Shown: piece after piece, positions 1-7,793 of the stretch
Position numbering within the stretch: the first letter of the stretch is position 1
How the letters are laid out: every line of letters starts with the position of its first letter
Origin: MAG-120531 sp029242825
GTDB lineage: Bacteria > Bacteroidota > Bacteroidia > Flavobacteriales > Flavobacteriaceae
Assembly (NCBI GenBank): GCA_029242825.1
Contig: JAQWTF010000075.1
Span: 1 to 12,757, forward strand
Direction of reading: 5' to 3'
DNA: 12,757 nt
Program-made: the position numbers and the translations under genes
The notes under the pieces: model-generated
The model's input: the letters and a program-made list of their open reading frames with translations, nothing else
Database searches by the model: none
What the model was told of the DNA's origin: nothing

Positions 1-2938
1 AAATAAAGGACTTATAAAGCTATTTGCTTTTTTATTCGGGATAGTGAGTATTTACCAGCTATCTTTTACCTTCATTACCAGTAAGGTAGAACAAGATTCA
101 GTAGCTTTCGCTGCCGCTAAGATTGCAGACACTGACGCAGACTATCTCGCAAAAAGAGGGACAGCAGAAACCGCTTTTTTAGATTCTGTAGCAAACAATC
201 CAATCTTTGGATTCACCAGCTATTCAGACGCTAAGAAAAAAGAACTCAATAAAGGATTGGACCTTAAAGGGGGGATTAACGTGACTTTACAGATCTCTGT
301 AAAAGACATATTAAAAGGATTGGCCAACAATTCTAAGAATCCTGTTTTTAATAAAGCCCTTGCAGATGCAGATAATGCGTCTAAAAGTAGTGACGACACT
401 TACTTAAACTTATTCTTCGAGTCATTTGACGCGATTAAAGGAGACACCAAGTTAGCAGATCCTTCTATTTTTGCAAACAAAGCCTTATCTGACGCGATTA
501 ACTTTCAAATGTCAGACGATGAGGTGAAGCCTATTTTAAGTCAAAAAATTGACGAGTCTATAGTATCTGCTTTTGAGGTACTCAGAGAGCGTATTGACGG
601 CTTTGGGGTAACACAACCAAACATTCAAAGAGAAGGTAATTCCGGAAGAATTCTGGTAGAATTGCCAGGAGCCAAAGATATTGCCAGAGCGCAAGATTTA
701 CTGTCTAGTACGGCACAATTAGAATTTTGGGAAACTTACCCATCGAACAACCAAGATATTGCTTCTTTCTTTGTGGCTGCCAATGAGCGTTTAAAGTCTT
801 TAGTGATTACTAAAGAAGAAACTCAAAAGCCTGCTTCAGAGATTGATTCTCTATTGGCAGACGTAGCACAAGATTCATTAGCCAACCAACAAAATCCATT
901 AATTGACTTGATTAGAGGTCAAGGACAAGGATATGAAACTTTTAAATTTTCAGTGAGAGATACTGCTACAGTAGGGTCTTATTTGAGAATGAAAGAAATT
1001 CGCAAACTCATCCCAGCTTCTTTAGCTAATGTGAAGTTTGTGTGGGAGCGTCCTGCAGCTAATTCTGAAATAGTTGGTTTGTACGCCTTAAAATCTAATA
1101 GAGACAACACCCCTAGAATTAGTGGCGATGTAGTGAGTGATGCCAGAGATGATTTTGACCAATTTAGCCGTCCTGCAGTGTCCATGACTATGAATACTAA
1201 AGGAGCCAAAGAGTGGGAGAAATTAACTGGAGACGCATTTAACAACCAAACTGGTATTGCGATTGTTTTAGACAACAAAGTTTACACTGCCCCAGGAGTT
1301 TCTTCAGGTCCTATCTCAGGAGGTCGTTCTGAAATTACAGGATCTTTTACCGTAAATGAAACCAAAGATATATCCAACGTTTTACGTGCAGGTAAATTAC
1401 CGGCTTCTGCTGAGATTATTCAGTCTGAAATTGTGGGTCCATCACTAGGTCAGGAAGCTATAGATAGTGGGTTTAACTCATTTTCTTTAGCTATGGTATT
1501 GGTGTTGTTATGGATGATCTTATACTACGGTAGAGCAGGTCTTTTTGCAGACATTGCCCTATTGCTAAACATCGTACTTATTTTTGGTGTATTGGTGAGT
1601 TTAAATGCCGTATTGACCCTTCCGGGAATTGCAGGTATTGTATTGACCATTGGTATGTCTGTAGATGCAAACGTGCTCATCTTTGAGCGTATTAAAGAAG
1701 AATTGGCTAAAGGAAAAGGAAAAACCCTCGCTATTGCAGACGGTTTTAGCAACGCCCTTTCTTCCATCTTAGATGCTAACATTACGACAGGACTTACAGC
1801 GATTATATTATTTGTATTTGGTTCAGGACCGATTAAAGGATTTGCGACTACCTTATTAATAGGTATTATCACTTCATTATTTACAGCGATCTTTATCACT
1901 AGATTATTAATCGATGGGTACACGGCTAAAAAGTCTGCCTCTTTAGACTTTAGCACCGCCATTACTAAGAATTTATTCAAACAGCCTAATATTAACTTCC
2001 TAGGAAAGAGAACTATTGCCTACGCGGTGTCTGGAGCTTTTGTATTAGTGAGTTTAGGTTCGCTATTTACCCAAGGCTTACAGCAAGGCGTAGACTTTAT
2101 TGGTGGTCGCTCTTATACGGTTCGTTTTGAACAGGCGGTGAATCCATCTGAATTATCTTCTGAATTGTCAGATGTGTTTGGAACAGGAACTAATGTGAAG
2201 ACTTACGGAGAAGACAATCAAGTAAAAATTACTACTGCATATAAGGTGGATGTTGAAGGTATTGAAGTAGACAATGAAATTCAAAATTCATTGTACACAT
2301 CACTTCAGAAATATTTACCAGCTGGAACTAGCTATGAAGACTTTATTGTTGGAGATGGTGGCGGAACGATTGGTATTATGCAGTCTTCTAAAGTGGGTCC
2401 AACGATCGCAGATGATATTAAAAACAACGCTTTCTTAGCGATCTTAGGATCTCTATTGGTGGTGTTCTTATACATCTTATTGAGATTTAGAAAATGGCAG
2501 TTCTCATTGGGTGCTGTTGTGGCGGTATTCCACGATGTATTAATCGTGCTGGGTATTTTCTCTTTATTAGGGAAGTATATGCCATTTAATATGGAAATTG
2601 ATCAGGCATTTATTGCGGCGATCCTTACCGTAATTGGATACTCATTAAATGATACCGTGGTGGTATTTGACCGTATTCGTGAGATCATAGCAGAAAAAGG
2701 ATGGAAGTCTGGTGAAAATACCAACTTGGCCTTAAATAGTACGCTAAGCCGTACTTTAAATACCTCTTTAACTACTTTAGTGGTATTGCTAGCGATCTTT
2801 GTTTTTGGAGGAGAGTCTCTTAGAGGATTCATGTTCGCTATGATTATTGGGGTGTTGGTAGGTACTTACTCTTCACTCTTTATTGCAACACCAATTATGT
2901 TTGACTTCTTAAAGAAGAAGATTCAATCAGGAAAATAA
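1..2938 (+). CDS. secDF: Fused protein-export membrane protein SecDF (5' end cut by window edge)
   Basis: SecD and SecF are proton-driven partners of the SecYEG translocon that help pull exported proteins across the inner membrane; in Bacteroidota they are usually one polypeptide. The frame is open from base 2 (visible start NKGLIKLFAFLFG), giving 978 visible residues. That segment is the expected first transmembrane helix, so only the initiator and one or two codons are missing, and the GTG at 44 is not the start. SecD landmarks are GLDLKGG (254-274), the periplasmic domain, and the GMSVDANVLIFERI helix near 1654-1695. SecF landmarks are GVDFIGG (2087-2107) and GYSLNDTVVVFDRIRE (about 2636-2683). 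Length and motif order fit a complete fused SecDF. It ends with TAA 21 nt before a strong terminator and converges on the minus-strand gene cluster. Its promoter lies outside the window. Confidence 0.97.
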   Translation, partial: NKGLIKLFAFLFGIVSIYQLSFTFITSKVEQDSVAFAAAKIADTDADYLAKRGTAETAFLDSVANNPIFGFTSYSDAKKKELNKGLDLKGGINVTLQISVKDILKGLANNSKNPVFNKALADADNASKSSDDTYLNLFFESFDAIKGDTKLADPSIFANKALSDAINFQMSDDEVKPILSQKIDESIVSAFEVLRERIDGFGVTQPNIQREGNSGRILVELPGAKDIARAQDLLSSTAQLEFWETYPSNNQDIASFFVAANERLKSLVITKEETQKPASEIDSLLADVAQDSLANQQNPLIDLIRGQGQGYETFKFSVRDTATVGSYLRMKEIRKLIPASLANVKFVWERPAANSEIVGLYALKSNRDNTPRISGDVVSDARDDFDQFSRPAVSMTMNTKGAKEWEKLTGDAFNNQTGIAIVLDNKVYTAPGVSSGPISGGRSEITGSFTVNETKDISNVLRAGKLPASAEIIQSEIVGPSLGQEAIDSGFNSFSLAMVLVLLWMILYYGRAGLFADIALLLNIVLIFGVLVSLNAVLTLPGIAGIVLTIGMSVDANVLIFERIKEELAKGKGKTLAIADGFSNALSSILDANITTGLTAIILFVFGSGPIKGFATTLLIGIITSLFTAIFITRLLIDGYTAKKSASLDFSTAITKNLFKQPNINFLGKRTIAYAVSGAFVLVSLGSLFTQGLQQGVDFIGGRSYTVRFEQAVNPSELSSELSDVFGTGTNVKTYGEDNQVKITTAYKVDVEGIEVDNEIQNSLYTSLQKYLPAGTSYEDFIVGDGGGTIGIMQSSKVGPTIADDIKNNAFLAILGSLLVVFLYILLRFRKWQFSLGAVVAVFHDVLIVLGIFSLLGKYMPFNMEIDQAFIAAILTVIGYSLNDTVVVFDRIREIIAEKGWKSGENTNLALNSTLSRTLNTSLTTLVVLLAIFVFGGESLRGFMFAMIIGVLVGTYSSLFIATPIMFDFLKKKIQSGK

Positions 2939-2958
2939 TTTAAACTGTTGTTCGATGC

Positions 2959-2991
2959 AAAAAAAAGGCGGCCATTTGGCCGCCTTTTTTT
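2959..2991. terminator. Bidirectional intrinsic terminator between secDF and the ABC ATPase gene
   Basis: A perfect 7-bp GC-only stem, GGCGGCC (2967-2973) and GGCCGCC (2978-2984) with loop ATTT, is flanked by eight A (2959-2966) and seven T (2985-2991). It reads as a canonical intrinsic terminator on both strands and closes the two convergent transcripts. The TAA stop of the minus-strand ABC gene (2992-2990) lies partly inside the T tract, so that gene has almost no 3' UTR before the hairpin. Confidence 0.93.
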
Positions 2992-4201
2992 ATATCATTT
3001 TAGCAATACTGCCTTGGGGTGTTTTGTGGAGTGTTATTTGTTTGGCTCTCTTAAACTCGTGTGCCTCTATGTGAGAGACTAAAATAATAGCAGTGTCGGT
3101 ATGTTTTGCCAGATTCTCTACTAATTGAATGTATTGACTACTTTGAATGGAATCTAATCCACTTGTAGGCTCATCTAAAATCAGTAATGCAGGAAGTTTT
3201 ATCATGGCCCTTAAGGTCATTATCATTCCTTTTTGCCCTTCAGATAAATCATGGAAAGGCTGTTTTTCCAGAGTGGAGAGACCCACCGCCTCCAGCCATA
3301 ATTTGGCTTTTTGAACCATCTCCTCAGAAGGCTTTTGGTATAAACCTACTTGGTCTAATACCCCGCCCAAGATCATTTCTATTGCGCTATGAGTGCCAGG
3401 AAACATCTGTATCATGGAAGGGGCGTAATAGCCCAAATGTTTCTTAATCTCCCAAACGCTTTCGCCGCTTCCTTTTTTATGGCCAAAAAGCCATAAGTCT
3501 TGGCCAAAACCTTTTGGATTGTCTCCTGTGATTAGGGAGAGAAGGGTGGTTTTTCCTGACCCATTTTCTCCTTTCAACTGCCAGAAATCTCCACTTTTAA
3601 TAGTCCAATTAATTAGATGCAACACTTTTTTACTGCCATAGGATACCGTTACATTCTCAAGCCTCACTAGAGTCTTGGGAATTGAGTGCTCCACAGCACT
3701 TTTATTAATAGTCGGCCATAGTTTTTGATTAAAAGTATTGTGTTCTGTATGGGGTGATTTTTTTTGACTGTCTAAAGTTAGATCGTATTCTAGATAGGAT
3801 TTTTGACCATTGAAATTGGGTGTCCAATGTTCATTTGAAGTCACTATGACAAGATGGACTTGGTCACATATTCTATCCAGTTCCTTTACAACATAAGCCC
3901 TATTGATTGCGTCTAAATGCGCCATTGGATTTATGAGTACAATGGTCTCTTTTTGTTGGCTCAGGATATATTTAAAAAATGCCACGCCTTGTTGCCCACT
4001 AGACATGCTTTCTAGTGTTTGACCATAGGTATTTACGAACAGTTTTAAATCGTGAATACGCTCTTCTTGGATCTGAGCTTGAATGGCTTTTTTAGAATAC
4101 CAGGAAGCTTTTAAGGTTTTTGGGTAGGCTACATTTAAATACCTATAGACCTGGTCCTCACTGATGTGATTTCCTATGAGCAGATGGAGATGCGAAGGCA
4201 T
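2990..4201 (-). CDS. ModF-like tandem ABC ATPase with a degenerate N-terminal half
   Basis: A 403-residue cytoplasmic protein with no membrane segments. The C-terminal domain (about 178-403) is a complete nucleotide-binding domain: Walker A GENGSGKT (211-218), signature LSEGQ (319-323), Walker B LLILDE (339-344), D-loop SGLD (347-350) and H-loop H377. The N-terminal part (1 to about 160) has no Walker A but keeps a signature-like SSGQQ (67-71). Where LDEP is expected it has LINP (89-92), and Asn123 stands where the H-loop His is expected. The two-domain layout resembles ModF/PhrA-type proteins, which are named from molybdate loci, but no molybdate gene is nearby and the substrate is unknown. 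ATG is 6 nt after the lgt stop, so the two are probably co-transcribed. A permease partner is not visible; a soluble ABC role is possible. The ABC assignment is firm, the ModF likeness moderate. Confidence 0.85.
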   Translation of the reverse strand: MPSHLHLLIGNHISEDQVYRYLNVAYPKTLKASWYSKKAIQAQIQEERIHDLKLFVNTYGQTLESMSSGQQGVAFFKYILSQQKETIVLINPMAHLDAINRAYVVKELDRICDQVHLVIVTSNEHWTPNFNGQKSYLEYDLTLDSQKKSPHTEHNTFNQKLWPTINKSAVEHSIPKTLVRLENVTVSYGSKKVLHLINWTIKSGDFWQLKGENGSGKTTLLSLITGDNPKGFGQDLWLFGHKKGSGESVWEIKKHLGYYAPSMIQMFPGTHSAIEMILGGVLDQVGLYQKPSEEMVQKAKLWLEAVGLSTLEKQPFHDLSEGQKGMIMTLRAMIKLPALLILDEPTSGLDSIQSSQYIQLVENLAKHTDTAIILVSHIEAHEFKRAKQITLHKTPQGSIAKMI

Positions 4202-4207
4202 CTGATG

Positions 4208-5164
4208 TTATTTTTTTGCTGGGCGCAACATATAATAGGCGCCTATGAGTATAAATGGAATACTGAGCCACTGACCTGTGCTCAAAAGACCCAAGCTTTC
4301 TTCAAATCCTCCTTGGCTTTTCTTTACGTATTCTACAAAAAATCTTGTAGCCCAAAGTAGGATAAAAAATAGCCCAAAGAGGTAGCCCGGTTTGTCTTTT
4401 TTAGCGGTGTTCCAAAAGATATAATACAATAAAACAAAAATAGCCAAATAAGCTACCCCTTCGTATAGTTGCGCAGGGTGTCTAAACGGAATGGCTTCTA
4501 GGTACGAAGCAAAGTCTGGATTTGTTTCAATCATGGCGTAGGCAGCCTCTGGAGTACGCTCCCCTGTAATACCCATGGCTTTATAGGCAGACATGTCTTC
4601 TGAGTCTCTGATGAATTTAGTGGCAAAAATAAAATCTTCATTCACTACTTTTCCGTTGATTTCTGAGTTAAAAAAATTACCCAGACGAATACAGAATGCA
4701 CCAAGAGAAACAGGTACGACCAGTCTGTCAAATAAAGAAAGCAGTTTGAATTCTGGATTCTTTTTTATGTAGAGCATCATCCCTAGGATAATACCAATAG
4801 CAGCCCCATGACTTGCCAAACCAGCAAAACCGGTGAATTCATAGCCTCGAATCAGCCCAAATAGGGCCCCTTTACTACTTTCTCTAATGGGTAATAAGAT
4901 TTCTAATAAATGGTCTTGATAATAGGCCCAGTCATAGAAAAAAACATGTCCTAATCGGGCACCAAGCATGGTGGACAATACTGCATGAATAAAGAGAGAA
5001 TCTAATTGTTCTAAGGTTTTCTTCTCAGATAAAAAGATCTTTTTCATTAAGTACCAGCCTAGTGCAAAGGCAATAATCCAAAGTAAGTTGTAGTATTTTA
5101 TCTGTAATCCCCCTAAGCTGAATAAGGTTTCATTTGGGTTCCATATAATTCCTAAAATATGCAT
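4208..5164 (-). CDS. lgt: Prolipoprotein diacylglyceryl transferase
   Basis: Lgt moves diacylglycerol from phosphatidylglycerol to the lipobox cysteine of prolipoproteins, the first step of lipoprotein maturation in the inner membrane. The 318-residue protein is hydrophobic throughout, with several membrane helices. Family landmarks are in order: SHG (118-120, conserved His119), the Lgt signature around RLGNFFNSE (160-168), RHPAQLYE (228-235), RFFVE (274-278) and STGQWLS near the C-terminus (295-301). Length is slightly above the E. coli enzyme, within family range. The ATG at 5164 gives a normal N-terminus just before the first helix. It lies 57 nt after yidD and 6 nt before the ABC gene. 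A promoter-like TATCTTAG box sits close upstream, so lgt may be transcribed both from upstream and on its own. Confidence 0.97.
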   Translation of the reverse strand: MHILGIIWNPNETLFSLGGLQIKYYNLLWIIAFALGWYLMKKIFLSEKKTLEQLDSLFIHAVLSTMLGARLGHVFFYDWAYYQDHLLEILLPIRESSKGALFGLIRGYEFTGFAGLASHGAAIGIILGMMLYIKKNPEFKLLSLFDRLVVPVSLGAFCIRLGNFFNSEINGKVVNEDFIFATKFIRDSEDMSAYKAMGITGERTPEAAYAMIETNPDFASYLEAIPFRHPAQLYEGVAYLAIFVLLYYIFWNTAKKDKPGYLFGLFFILLWATRFFVEYVKKSQGGFEESLGLLSTGQWLSIPFILIGAYYMLRPAKK

Positions 5165-5180
5165 GCTTGAAAAGTTTACG

Positions 5181-5188
5181 CTAAGATA
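5181..5188 (-). promoter_or_regulatory. Possible -7 box of an lgt promoter
   Basis: The minus strand reads TATCTTAG, seven of eight matches to the Bacteroidota -7 consensus TAnnTTTG, in the 57-nt yidD-lgt gap. About 20 nt upstream there is only GTG rather than TTG at the -33 position. Transcription would start roughly 10 nt before the lgt ATG. Weak on its own. Confidence 0.35.
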
Positions 5189-5221
5189 GCAAAATAGATG
5201 GCTTTATTCACCGAATTTATT

Positions 5222-5443
5222 TTATGGCACTGGGTCATGTCCATGCCCTCCCCAAGGATTACAACTTAAAATTCTCTTGGCAGACAACCATGCTCCCTTA
5301 AAAAGTCCGTGTTTTTGAAAGGCTTCAAGGCTGTAGCTAGAGCAAGTAGGGGTGTACCTACAACTGGGTGGTGTGAGTGGTGAAATGAAGTTTTGGTAAA
5401 AACGAATCAAGATCACAAAAGGAAAAATAAGTATTTTTTTCAA
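5222..5443 (-). CDS. yidD: Membrane protein insertion efficiency factor YidD
   Basis: A 73-residue YidD-family protein. YidD is a small inner-membrane-associated protein reported to aid YidC-dependent insertion. It has an N-terminal hydrophobic or amphipathic stretch (about 3-21), the core SPLTPPSCRYTPTCSSY (21-37) with Cys28 and Cys34, the KGAWLSAKRI segment (49-58), Cys61 and the terminal GGHGHDPVP. It stops directly after DPVP, where many homologues run on for several residues. The frame stays open upstream to about 5570 but contains no ATG or GTG, so the only credible start that matches the usual N-terminus (hydrophobic after KK) is TTG at 5443-5441. That TTG overlaps the TGA stop of a 22-codon frame as TTGA. 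The gene lies 113 nt after cysS and 57 nt before lgt. Identity is firm; the TTG start is inferred. Confidence 0.93.
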   Translation of the reverse strand: MKKILIFPFVILIRFYQNFISPLTPPSCRYTPTCSSYSLEAFQKHGLFKGAWLSAKRILSCNPWGGHGHDPVP

Positions 5444-5508
5444 ACGCAGTTGTTTTCGTTTATTCGAGTTATAGGAATGCTTACACCAGCTTTTTGTAGC
5501 GTACCCAT
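5440..5508 (-). CDS. Possible 22-residue leader ORF overlapping the yidD start
   Basis: On the minus strand an ATG at 5508-5506, preceded by an A-rich TAAAAAACA stretch favourable for Bacteroidota initiation, opens a 22-codon frame beginning MGTLQKAG and ending NENNCV. Its TGA stop (5442-5440) overlaps the yidD TTG start (5443-5441) in the tetranucleotide TTGA. This geometry is typical of translational coupling and could help a weak TTG start. The peptide has no recognised motif and could be chance in a 113-nt gap. Confidence 0.3.
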   Translation of the reverse strand: MGTLQKAGVSIPITRINENNCV

Positions 5509-5556
5509 TGTTTTTTACACGGCTTGCAACATTGAGAAGCTTTTTGTTAGCAACAA

Positions 5557-7035
5557 TTAAGACAGGCTAAAGGTAGTCCCTTCTGCTCCGTCTTTTAACT
5601 GTATGCCAAGGGCCAACAATTGGTCTCTAATCGCGTCTGAAGTAGCAAAATCTTTATTGTCTCTGGCCTCTTTTCTGAGTTTAATAAGCATTTCTACCAA
5701 TGCCGGTGTCTGGCTATTTGTGGCCATTTCCTCACCCTCTTTTAAGCCTAAAACATCAAACACAAAAGCCTTTAATAAAGCTGTAAAATACACTTTGTCT
5801 GCTTGCTTAATTTGGTGCGTTCCTTCTTTTAATAAATTAATTTCTTTTACTCCCTCAAATAGGTGTGCAATGAGTATGGGGGTGTTAAAGTCGTCATTCA
5901 TAGCGGTGTAGCACTTTTCTTCCCAGCTTTTTACATCAAAGTCAGTATGGGTTCCCACCACTACGCTGTCTAGTTGTTTTAAAGCATCCATTAAACGTGA
6001 ATGCCCTTTTTCAGAGGCCAATAAGGCTTCATTACTCAAGTCTAAAATACTGGTGTAATGCGCTTGCATCATGAAAAATCTAACTACAGAGGCAGTGAAA
6101 GGTTTAGAGAGTATGTTATTATCTCCTGTAAAGATTTCCCCAGGCAAAATATTGTTGTCGGTAGATTTAGACATCTTTTTACCATTGAGCGTAAGCATAT
6201 TGGCGTGCATCCAATATTTCACTGGAGATACCTCATTAGTGGCTTCTGCTTGAGCAATTTCGCATTCGTGGTGGGGGAATTTTAAATCCATTCCTCCTCC
6301 GTGAATATCAAAAGTTTTTCCTAAATATTTTGTACTCATCGCAGTACATTCTAGGTGCCATCCAGGAAAACCGTCGCCCCATTGAGAGGGCCATCTCATG
6401 ATGTGTTGCGGTTCTGCTTTTTTCCATAACGCAAAATCTTGAGGAGATTTTTTTTCGTCTTGTGCTGTTAGACTTCTGGTGTTGGCCAGCATGTCTTCTA
6501 GTTTCCTACCACTTAACTTTCCGTAATCATGGGTTTCATTAAATTTTTGAACGTCAAAGTAAACAGATCCATTTACATGATACGCATAGCCTTTCGCTAT
6601 AATTTCATCTATAATTTGAATTTGTTCAATGATGTGTCCAGTTGCGGTGGGTTCAATACTGGGAGGTAATAGGTTGAATTGAGTCAAGATGTTATGAAAG
6701 TCAACAGTGTATTTTTGCACCACTTCCATAGGTTCAATCTGCTCTAATCGGGCCTTTTTTGCAATTTTATCTTCTCCTTCTTCTGCGTCATTTTCTAAGT
6801 GCCCTGCATCTGTGATATTTCTGACATACCTCACTTTAAAGCCTAAATGTTTGAGATATCTAAAGATCATGTCAAAAGACATAAAGGTCCTGCAATTTCC
6901 AAGGTGTACTTGAGAGTATACCGTTGGCCCACATACATACATACCTACATAACCCGGTGTAATAGGGGTAAATACTTCTTTCTTTCCGCTGAGGGAATTG
7001 TATATTTTTAAGGTATTAGTTTGTGATACAGGCAT
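5557..7035 (-). CDS. cysS: Cysteinyl-tRNA synthetase
   Basis: Class I aminoacyl-tRNA synthetase that charges tRNA-Cys with cysteine using ATP, in the cytoplasm. The 492-residue product is of normal length. The HIGH-type motif is HLGN (44-47) and the KMSKS loop is at 287-291. The catalytic zinc site that selects the cysteine thiol is intact: Cys35 in YVCGPT, Cys230 in HLECTAMS, and His255/Glu259 in FPHHECE. The C-terminal part carries the helical anticodon-binding region, with RKEARDNKDFATSDAIRDQL near the end. ATG at 7035 follows the folE stop by 11 nt, so folE and cysS are almost certainly co-transcribed. A 113-nt gap separates it from yidD. Nothing in it looks damaged. Confidence 0.98.
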   Translation of the reverse strand: MPVSQTNTLKIYNSLSGKKEVFTPITPGYVGMYVCGPTVYSQVHLGNCRTFMSFDMIFRYLKHLGFKVRYVRNITDAGHLENDAEEGEDKIAKKARLEQIEPMEVVQKYTVDFHNILTQFNLLPPSIEPTATGHIIEQIQIIDEIIAKGYAYHVNGSVYFDVQKFNETHDYGKLSGRKLEDMLANTRSLTAQDEKKSPQDFALWKKAEPQHIMRWPSQWGDGFPGWHLECTAMSTKYLGKTFDIHGGGMDLKFPHHECEIAQAEATNEVSPVKYWMHANMLTLNGKKMSKSTDNNILPGEIFTGDNNILSKPFTASVVRFFMMQAHYTSILDLSNEALLASEKGHSRLMDALKQLDSVVVGTHTDFDVKSWEEKCYTAMNDDFNTPILIAHLFEGVKEINLLKEGTHQIKQADKVYFTALLKAFVFDVLGLKEGEEMATNSQTPALVEMLIKLRKEARDNKDFATSDAIRDQLLALGIQLKDGAEGTTFSLS

Positions 7036-7046
7036 CTTCTTTTGAT

Positions 7047-7727
7047 CTAGAAATTAACCGGAAGGTTGAGGAAGTTTATAAATTCTTTTCTGGTAGCAGC
7101 CTCTTTAAAGGCGCCGCCGTACTCTGCAGTAACGGTACTAGAATCAATATCTCTAATACCCCTAGAGTTTACGCAAAGATGTTTTGCATCTATGACGCAA
7201 GCCACATCTTGTGTTCCTAACACTTTTTGTAATTCCCTGACAATCTGTATGGTCAAACGTTCTTGAACTTGGGGTCTTTTGGCAAAATAATCTACAATCC
7301 GATTCATTTTTGACAATCCCACTACAGTCCCTTTTGATATATATGCCACATGTGCTTTCCCAACAATAGGTAGTAAGTGATGCTCACAGGTGGAGTAGAG
7401 GGTGATATTTTTTTCTACAAGCATTTCTCCGTACTTGTATTTGTTGCTAAAAGTAGAAGCTTTTGGTCTTTTATTTGGATGTAAACCACCAAAAATTTCA
7501 TTCACAAACATTTTAGCCACCCTATTAGGAGTGCCTTTTAAACTGTCGTCTGTGAGGTCTAGACCTAATGTGTCTAGAATGGCTGTTACATGGCCTTTAA
7601 TACGTTCAATTTTGTCCTCGTTAGAGAGGTCAAAGGCGTCTGATCGTAGCGGAGTGTCTTCTGCTGCAGACAGGTGGTCCATAGAAAGTTCTTCTTGAGC
7701 CTCCATAGCGTTTTGGTCTATTTTCAT
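7047..7727 (-). CDS. folE: GTP cyclohydrolase I (type IA)
   Basis: Converts GTP to 7,8-dihydroneopterin triphosphate, the entry step to tetrahydrofolate (and to other pterins where present). The 226-residue protein has the zinc and catalytic motif CEHHLLP (114-120) and the second zinc cysteine, Cys185, in HLCVNSRGIRD (183-193). With Cys114 and His117 these make the zinc-dependent type IA site. The first 35 or so residues are acidic and variable, as is common at the N-terminus of this family, so a later start at Met8 or Met16 cannot be excluded. The chosen ATG sits about 18 nt after the predicted transcription start of an upstream TATATTTG box. The stop is TAG, 11 nt before cysS. Confidence 0.97.
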   Translation of the reverse strand: MKIDQNAMEAQEELSMDHLSAAEDTPLRSDAFDLSNEDKIERIKGHVTAILDTLGLDLTDDSLKGTPNRVAKMFVNEIFGGLHPNKRPKASTFSNKYKYGEMLVEKNITLYSTCEHHLLPIVGKAHVAYISKGTVVGLSKMNRIVDYFAKRPQVQERLTIQIVRELQKVLGTQDVACVIDAKHLCVNSRGIRDIDSSTVTAEYGGAFKEAATRKEFINFLNLPVNF

Positions 7728-7751
7728 TCTAAATGTAGTACGTTTCTACTG

Positions 7752-7759
7752 CAAATATA
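7752..7759 (-). promoter_or_regulatory. -7 promoter box upstream of folE
   Basis: The minus strand reads TATATTTG, a perfect match to the Bacteroidota -7 consensus TAnnTTTG, 24 nt before the folE ATG in the 66-nt gap after the barrel gene. No clear TTG is present at the -33 position. It suggests that folE-cysS, and possibly the genes after them, can be transcribed independently of the lipoprotein-barrel pair. Confidence 0.6.
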
Positions 7760-7793
7760 GGGCAATTCTACCGGGATTTATAGCTTTTTTGGT

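Noticed and set aside
44..46. GTG as the start of secDF
   Set aside because: The frame is open to the window edge and the upstream codons encode the expected first transmembrane helix, so the true start lies just outside the window.
1525..1980. Minus-strand frame of 151 codons inside secDF
   Set aside because: It lies entirely under conserved SecD transmembrane motifs and has no recognisable domain; it is a shadow frame.
5522..5545. Possible plus-strand terminator GCTT...AAGC followed by five T
   Set aside because: The stem is only 4 bp, and no plus-strand gene ends there.
5444..5570. N-terminal extension of yidD through about 42 open upstream codons
   Set aside because: No ATG or GTG occurs in that stretch, the residues are polar and lysine-rich, and the family N-terminus already fits the TTG at 5443.
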